A stretch of DNA of 64,000 bases. It comes from Bimastos eiseni. Taxonomy: Eukaryota; Annelida; Clitellata; Crassiclitellata; Lumbricidae. The notes beneath the pieces were generated by a model, which saw only the letters and a program-made list of their open reading frames with translations, made no database searches and was not told the origin of the DNA. Positions 50,301-59,300 of the stretch are shown here, one piece after another. The translations under genes and the position numbers were made by a program. The stretch lies in assembly GCA_959347315.1 (NCBI GenBank), contig OY365806.1, forward strand, positions 21,168,900 through 21,232,899, written 5' to 3'. Each line of letters begins with the position of its first letter. The stretch's first letter is position 1.

Positions 50301-53300
50301 TTACGGAAAGCAGTTTCTGGTCGAAGTTAAGTCAGGACGTGACAGACTGCCACGCTTACAGGACATCCGTTCCCTACACGCTGTTGAATTATGTCAAATT
50401 TAGCTGAGCAACACAAATCGTCAAAGACTAACGATGATGCTTTGATAGGGAGGCAGCCTAAAGCTCCATCGACGATTTTAGGAACAAAGAAGACGAAGAA
50501 GAAGTGAGGAAGAGGAGGAGGGGAGCAGGAGGGGAGGAAGAGGAGGAGGGGAGCAGGAGGGGAGGAAGAGGAGGAGGGGAGCAGGAGGGGAGGAAGAGGA
50601 GGAGGGGAGCAGGAGGGGAGGAAGAGGAGGAGGGGAGCAGGAGGGGAGGAAGAGGAGGAGGGGAGCAGGAGGGGAGGAAGAGGAGGAGGGGAGGAAGAAG
50701 ACTAAAATTAATTAACATTTATTGACTGTATATTAACATCTATTAAGTAATAATCAAAATGAATATATCGCATGTATTGTATGTCGTGTTCAGCTCCGAA
50801 CGTAAATAAATAATTAAAAATAGACTTTTAAGTACTATTTTAGTGAGATATTTGACTTTGAATTGTGCCTGTTATATTAGTGCAAAATCGTGGAAGCATA
50901 GTGTCCCTGCTTCACCATCTGTGTTGGGTACATGCTTTTGTTTTAAACTCAGCTGATATTAACAGATGCCTCAGTGGCACAATCACATGAGCTCAACATT
51001 CGTAATAAAATACTCGACGGGTCATTTAAGGTTCTGTTACAGGGAAGCAGCTTTTATCTCACCTTCGAAACAATTTTAAGCTTAGGGAATTATAATATTT
51101 CTCAAAGATCTTCTATCGCAGACGTGTGTTGCCTTTGCAGGCGGACTTTTGTCGAAACACATTATAGAATGCTGACATATGATGCACTCCGTCTTATAAT
51201 TTGACAATTTAAGAACAAGATCCAGTTTCCAGGCAGGCCCGTCAACAGAAATTCCAGCCTTTGGGCAGAGAAATTCCGGACCATTGACAGAGCATGCACG
51301 GGCCATTTAGACGGAAGACGTCTTGTTCGATAGTTAAATATGATAAGCACCCTAAAATTCAGATGCCTGAAGTGTAAACAACTTGTAGTTAAGATTTAGT
51401 AGTATAGTAGTTACAAAGACATAAATAATTATGAGCCCTTGCATAGCGGCTTCTAACATGTTGCGTAAGTTTATCGCGGGCACGGCACGGGCCCTTGGAA
51501 GTCGTCGACACCTGGGCATTTGCTCCTTACCACCTCTCGGCGTACCACTTCACAGAATGCATTAAACTTACGGTTCTCCTACGTAACTCTCGTTTTTTAT
51601 TCGCTAACTTTACTTGTCAAATTTTAGACTTTCTGAAATAATAATATTTTATGGATGGCTGTCATTTAGGCATGACAATCACAATACATCTGTCGAATTT
51701 TGCCCAGAAATTCCTCGATGCATTTTCTACTTCCTTGATAACCGTAGGCCTATTTATCAGCAGTCGACAGACCGGTAGCCCCTCTGAATAGATATTTTGA
51801 AGGGGCGCAATTAAACTCACACGGATTGATTGAAGATCGATCTGCAGGTCTTCTAAACCAATCACTCTACTAAGTAGAGATAAAACGAGAGCAGAGTGCA
51901 AAGTAGGATGAGGTGCTGATGCTGGAAACGGTAAAGAAAGGGAAGAGAATTCCGTGTGAAAGGCTTGGAAGGAGTAGGAAGAAAGAGGCGTAATGAGACG
52001 GAGCGGAAGAGGATAGAATATGGATTTCATCGGCTCACATGTAATCCGCGAATCTTCCTCTTGTTCTCGCGCCTTCCCTAATTATCTTTGTCGAACGGTG
52101 TTCGTTTTAATCACAAGCAACCTACTTCACCCGTATACGTAGGACCTATATTGATTTTAATAACGGCGATGGTGCTCTTCTTGTTCCTAGTCACCGGATG
52201 CCCAGAACCGGAAGTTCCGCCAGATACCTACATGACACGTGACGGTGACCAAGCGTTCTTCTATTGTAGCCAGCCTCATCGACAGCAGCATACGTGGAAG
52301 ATGTTCTGCAGAGGCACGGAGTGGATTGGCCAGACGGGATACTGCATCGAAACGACAAGTATGTATGAAAAACACGAGTTATATATATACATATACATAT
52401 ATATATTATATATACATTTATATATAAAATATATCATATATATATTCACAACACCTATTATACAACACATTCAAACCCTACGCACATAAGATATTATGGT
52501 TATATAAATCTAGATTAGATATTCTCAACAAGAATTGAACTTAAACTGTTGAGTTTAGAAGTCAGATTTAGACAATCGGTGACTCAGACGGACAAACGTT
52601 ACAGCTACGATCGAAGCCAGAAGAATCAGTAGTACCAATATACATTATTCAAATAAATTTTGGTCAGTTAATTGCTAGAAATCTTTTTGCTTGCGTTTCT
52701 TGGTTCAATTGTTACACCATTTTGCATATTTTCGTTAATTAATCCCTTATAGCAATTAGTTTGTCTGACATGTGTACATGTATGTTATGTCTGAAGAAGA
52801 AGGTATAAGAGAAACACCTCCAGTGTCATCGCTGACTTCTTGTAAGCGCCTAGGATTTACGTGAACCCTCCTTTTGATAGGTCTATATCACGTTCTGCAC
52901 GTAATAACCTTCTGTCTCACCTGCATTCGATGGTCTTGTTCCCTTTCTTGAAGTCCTCGTATGTTTTTCATATTTCTCGCTAGGAGGCGTTCGGTTGGCG
53001 ATAACTAAATTGCACCCAATAAATCGAATATTCAGGACATTTTTGGATCATGCGCTGGATATACTCAGTAGGTGACAAACAACAGCTGCTGCAGCTGATC
53101 CACAGTGTATGATCATATAGATTATATATAGAAACGGCAACTTCAGTGTGTCTAGCTATGCTTCAGTAGCTTCCGTACTCGTAATGCAAGCGTGAACATG
53201 TACGAAAGCCTATAGACAGACATCTAGCTATAACTCACAGATATACATGTATACATTGTACAAGTAGGTTCATTTAATTAGCATTAATAGTGATATATTA

Positions 53301-56300
53301 GTTATTGCATAATCACAGCAATACGTTTAGTATACGAATACGACGTATGAGTTACGTCTCTGGCGTTTGCATGTCCATTGTGTAGGCCTATACGCCACGG
53401 ATTGGTTTCCATCATGAATTTATATTTATAGTTTGGGGTTAAATGTGGATAGACGAGTTTCATTACCAGTATATTCGATGGAGAATCGAGGTGTGAATTA
53501 AGTGGCTATCGCGAGCTCTGTAATGTGTATGGCCGTGTATGTCTAAAATATGTATTGTGTGTGTATGTGTGTGTATGTGTGTGTATGTGTGTGTGTGTGT
53601 GTGTGTGTATGTGTGTGTGTATGTGTGTTTGTGTGTGCTTGGAACATAGGGCTTTACATTTCCTAAGGCTATGAAGCTGGGAGCGCCTATAAGTAGTCAC
53701 CTTGAAGAGACGCTAAACATAAATTCTCATAATGAATGAATTAATTAATTAGTAAATGAATGAATTAGTAAATGAATGAATTAGTAAATGTGTCTTTGTT
53801 GATAATAATACCAAAACTCGCAAATATCCGTTTGCCAACTTCCATGTTTGCAAGCTTCCGGTAGGCGTACACTTCCCACATTGCCACTTGGCTGGTTATT
53901 TAAGGCACGAGTCACTTAGAGCATTAAATTATATAATTACTGATATTTGGACAGAAGTAGACATCGGAAGTTGCTTCTCTACCTGTTGTCATATCGAGCG
54001 GAGCAAACGAAACCTTTCCTCAACTTATAAGTCACACAAAGCAGGTATTCCACAACCTTGCCAGTCACGCGTTCACTGCTTCAATGTGGCTAATGCAAAC
54101 ATTAGATTAGCTCTTAGTCCCCCAGTAGTCATCGTGTTATGACCATTGCCAGCTGTATAGGGAGATGAACAGTCACATTCATTCATTTCGATAATTTATA
54201 TAGCGCCTCTTCAAGGGAAACTACTCAGAGGTGCTCCCAGCACAGCCACGGCCGAAAAGAAATGACATTAACAGTTTACAAAAGGTAGGTAGATCATTGT
54301 AAGGGGAAGACGGAGGGCAACTGGGAGCCCATTCCAGGTGGACGGACCAACCACTCAGAAAGCTCGACGCAGCATTAGCGACGAGCGGGCTCTGGACACC
54401 AGAAGCTCGCCTTTAACAGAAGAGCGCAGAGCTCAACGCGAAAGGAGTTCAGACACCGGACGACACAGTTCAGTCAAGTAGGATGTCGCACAACCAGAGA
54501 GACACCGCCAAACTAGTGTCGCAATGCGGAAAGTGATGCGCTGCTGAACCGGTAGCCAGTGAAGGACATCGCGCATATAAGCTGAAACCGGTGAAAATTT
54601 AGGTATATGTCCAATAAGCCTGGTCGCAGAGCGAAGAACGCGATCTAAACGCACCACTACGGCACAGGGAAGACCAACCAGAACAGCGCTGCAGTGATCA
54701 ATTCTGCTGGTTACAAAAGCATGAACGAGGACTACTGAAGCCTCAAAGGTTAGAGAGCGAATAACTGCACGAAGCTGACGCAGCTGATAGTAGCAGTTAC
54801 GAGTAACCTGGTTTACATGTTGCGAGAGACTAAGCTCCTGATCAAGCAATACACCCAGATCATAACCCAGCACAACAGATGAAAAAGAAATGTGGGGATA
54901 GGTCTCAGCCAATTTCTGCATATCCAGCTCAGCCAGGTGCCTGCGACTGCCAATCCATATAAATTCTGTTTTGGAGGGATTTAAGAGGAGGCGAATCGAG
55001 GCCATCCATCCAGAGAGGACATTTATGGCATCACACATCAGCCCAACCGAGACCATTGCTGCAGCTGCTTTGCAATGGACATACGCTTGAATGTCATCTG
55101 CATACAATTGATGCAGGAGGCCAGATAGAGTAAGCAGGGGACTGATTACAGAGATGTAGAGAATGTAGAGCAAAGGACCCAGCGCTGAACCCTGAGGAAC
55201 TCCAAAAGGGGCGGGGACCCAGCGAGACCGAGAAGTACCAGTAACTACACAATTGGTACGGTCAGCAAGAAAGGAGCGGAGCCATTCAAGAGGGCCACCA
55301 GTCAAGCCAAAAGAAATAGAAAACCGCTGAAGGAGAATGGAATGGTCCACGGAATCAAATGCTGAACGAACATCAAAAAGCGCAAGAAGAGTTCTCTGAC
55401 CACAATCTATTGCGCTATAGAAATCAGACAAAAGGTGAACCAAGAGAGTTTCAGTAGAATGGTTCCTACGAAATCCCGATTGCAAGGAAGGAAGTAGACC
55501 ATTTGCATCTAAGTACACAGTTAATTTACAGGCAATTATGCGCTCCAATGTTAGTTAACAGGAGCATTGATGTCCAAGCCATCCCGCTTCATAGCGGGGA
55601 GGATGCTGGAGCACTTCTGAGAGGCAGGTAGATGAGATTCCTGAATTGAGCGTTTACACAGGAGTGTAAGAAAAGGTAGGAAATCATCCACGAGTTCCTG
55701 CACAAGGAATGCAGGCACAGGATCCAGCTCGCAGGACTTCGGAGCAGCAGCAAGGATGATCGAGCACATGTCCCAAGCACACACATAAAATTATGTATAA
55801 AATTATATATTAAATTATGTGTAAACTTGTGTATAATATTTATGTTTAAAGTTATGTATAAACGTATGCATAAAATTATGTATAAAATTACGTCCCAATG
55901 TTATGCCAAAATTACATCGTTCAATGAAATATTGTCTATGCTCACTCGACCGATCATTGATACAACTGCTGCGCATTATCGAACTGAGTGCTGTCGAAAA
56001 TTTAATTATTTCTCTCAATTTAAATGTTTTGGATATGGTAATGAAGTGGATGGACGGTGTAAAATGTTGATTGTTCTTCAACCCTTCTGCACCAATCAGC
56101 GTCGAATGATTAGCAGACTGGTTCCATTCGGTGGAGTCAGAAGTTTTCAAAGTTACAGCCTGTGGAATTAGTCAAGATTCTGGCTGCATTGCGTACCTGT
56201 GATTGGGTCTCTCAACTGATACACCTATGCTGTAGCTGTAGAGGAATTATTTTCACTGTCCACTACTTGAGTTTCAAACGTTCCAGCGGCTCTTTCCACT

Positions 56301-59300
56301 TCAACCGATTCCTCCTAGCAGCGACGGGTCACTAAGTGCTATTCAATGATTATCGGATATACAATAACATCCACGAATGAACATGAGCGTAGAGCTAATC
56401 AATGGCGCGACTAAATTCACAGAATAGAACATTTTGCGTAGACAAAATATACAAACAAACAAAATCGTTTTTATTAACCTCTGCATTAACATTATGACAG
56501 AGTGAATAATAAATTATGAAAAGAGTGAATAATAAATTAACATTGACATTAATAATAACATTAACATGATTGACATAGTGAATAATAAATTCATATGACA
56601 CGTATGTATAAATGAGGCTATCACTTCCTCTTATTTTCTGGCTAGATTCAACTGTAAAGTACATGTAAATGGCTCTACATCTGACTTGGGCCCATATGCA
56701 TGGGATTGGAATAGCTTATTCACCGAATAGAGCCTACACCCGAGGTAACTACTCTTTGAATAGGCCGTGGCCATCGTTGCCATGCATGAGCGAGGAGTAA
56801 ACCGCGGAATAGTTGCATCTGACATAGGACCTGCGAGACTAGGCTTTACACATGCGTAAATATATTTATAACGCTTAATTTGAATTGCAACGGCTAAGAT
56901 ACAAAGTCCTAACTCACATTTTGTGAAATCAACCAAATTAATTAATTGTGCGTGCATAAAATGCAAAGAGCTCATTTTCTTAATGCTAGAACAAACATGA
57001 TGGCATTAAATTTTATTAAATTAATTATTACTACACGGCCGAATACAACGAACCTATACTCGGCACATCACACGCCACATCGTCAGCCACTTCGTCCCAA
57101 ATTAATAGATTGTGATGATCTAGAAACACTCTTTAGCGTCATAAACTTCGTCGAATGCGACGAATCATAACAATGATCGCCATTTTGATTATAGCCCTAT
57201 TCGGGAATAGCAAATTTACACCTAGGATGTACAGCGTAACGCACAATTCTCGCCTCATGCATAGCAGTATTACGCGGTACTCCGGCGTAGGCCAGTTTTA
57301 TGCCAGAGGTAAGAGTCATAACGTGGTTATTCCAGCCCCATGCACATGGCCCCAGGTAAAGAGGCTCCGAAGTTTCTTACAACATGAATGCTGCATTTAA
57401 TTCTTAATTGTTTTTAAACTGTGAACACAACATAGGCAGTGTTTTGCTATGTGGGCGTTCTAAATGTCGAGATAACTAAATGAATATGTGAGTGAATGAG
57501 TGAGTGGGTGGGTGAGCGACTGACTGATTTGTTAACTGAAAGGTCGAGCATTAATTTTCTCCACACCATAGTGATTAATGAATGAATAATCACGAAATAC
57601 GAGGAACAACTATATGTACGCATATGTTATATATATATGTATATATATGTTGCTTACTAGCCATTTTGAATTTTAATTTTGTTCCTTTAGATCATCCTCC
57701 GTCTGAAACCGATTCGATGACTATCATGAAAGAGGAAACGATCAACATCTTACAACGTAAATCTATCTCTTTGTATTTTATCTGCTCGGGGTAAGTTATT
57801 CTGACTTACGAGGCAAGGATACTTATTATGGTAGAATAGGAAGTGGTGCGGTTAGGCACATTTCATCCGAAATTACTGCATTTTGTCATGACTCATGAGC
57901 TAGGGGCTGGTCTGATTGTGTAATCTGTCGGCTGAGAAAAATGCAACAGTAATCCAAAAACTGATTACAAGCAAAGTTGTCAAAGTATAGATGAAGTAAA
58001 TTGGTGTAACTATAAGATATATATATATAGGCCTATAAATGCTGATAAAACAAATTGGTCCCCAGCTGGTTCAAAAACTCTTACCTTGCATCACAGGCGT
58101 CTGTACAAAGGCATGATCAAGGCGATGTGGTTTGCGCAGATGCACGATTTCCAAATAAGTCTAGGTGTCGATATTTGATGACTAGACGTTGTATATTCGA
58201 GCGATTTATTCAACAACTAAACCCAGGCAACAGTTGCCATGCATCGTACCACTCATGAATGGTGCACATGAGCCTATATAAAGAGGCGCATAAAACACAG
58301 AAGGCTGGAGGCGGACAAGTCATAATTATTTCAGTTTTAAGAAGAGAATTCAATTCCAATAATTGTTCGAATCTGAAAACAATTCTTCATCCAACTGCCT
58401 GAGTGCGAGCATTCTGTCACCAAATCACTATGAATACAAGGAGATTTTAGGATATAGGTCGTAATTTAGAATTGGAGCAGTTCCTTGTGGATATTTCAAG
58501 AACCAGTCGTAGCAATGACGTATCAACGTATTAAAACAGTCTTAAAGCAAACATGGGCCTATAAATGCTGAAGTAGCTGAACAGCAGGACATCTATAGAC
58601 ATCAAAGAGAAGACCATGCCGGCCATAATTGTAATAAAGAAATTAAATGTGCTCAAGCATTAATACTATTTAGAAAGAATTCACACGTTACACTTACATT
58701 CAGACTATACTGAATAAAATGAGTCGATGAAAAATAATATAAACGACACAAAATGGCTGCAAGTTTGGGGTAGAATGGTCGAACATATTCATTAGTCCAA
58801 TTCGAAGTACATATGCACCAGTGCGAATTATCAACCAGATTGAAATCACTCTGATTAATTTACCGCTGTTGCTTTGCTGAATATCTTTTGACATAATTAC
58901 TTACTCCTAAAGTCAGAAGTCTATTCTCTATCCTACACGTTTTCTGTCCCTTGTTTGTTCTTTGTCTCTGTTGGCGTCTTCAAAATGAGTAGACAAAAGC
59001 AACAATTCCATCAGTTCCTTCTACTCTTCTATATTCCTACCTGACAAAGCTCTTCTGGTCTAATCCCTCCTTAAGATAGTCATATAGAAATTCCAGTCTT
59101 ATTGTGCAGTATGGATGTGCGGGTGTGTTCGTTGCAGTGAGTGCTCAACAGGCGGGCATTGGGACGGTGTTGATAATCGGTGTCTCAGTTGGAATCATTC
59201 TAGGAATCTGTTTCCTTTTCACTCTGAGCTCCATCTGGCACAGGTAGGCCTAAAGACAATTAAACTGCATCGGTCTTTAATGCGTCTGTTCGTACGTTCT

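Larger units (their letters stand above)
39268..52190 (+). other. Gene B intron 3
   Basis: 12.9-kb intron. Holds a GA-rich tract (40175-40640), (TA)n (41338-41386), the second dispersed-repeat copy (41775-41866), paired 100-bp repeats (42531, 48305), SINE-like copies (42711, 48445), L2-like tails (46798, 48756), GGA/GAA tracts (49340-49420, 49793-49830) and a 28-bp minisatellite (50499-50695). 43000-46700 and 50960-52050 show no recognisable gene. Confidence 0.55.
52359..57690 (+). other. Gene B intron 4
   Basis: Holds AT-rich sequence (52375-52450), (GT)n (53556-53638), a LINE 3' end (53680-53790), the LINE RT pseudogene (54176-55788) and AT-rich repeats (55790-55890). 52500-53500 and 56170-57690 show nothing recognisable. 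Confidence 0.55.

Noticed and set aside
50974..51306. Overlapping + and - open frames of about 75 codons, the - one with several cysteines
   Set aside because: Cysteine spacing does not fit a known zinc finger and there is no supporting context.
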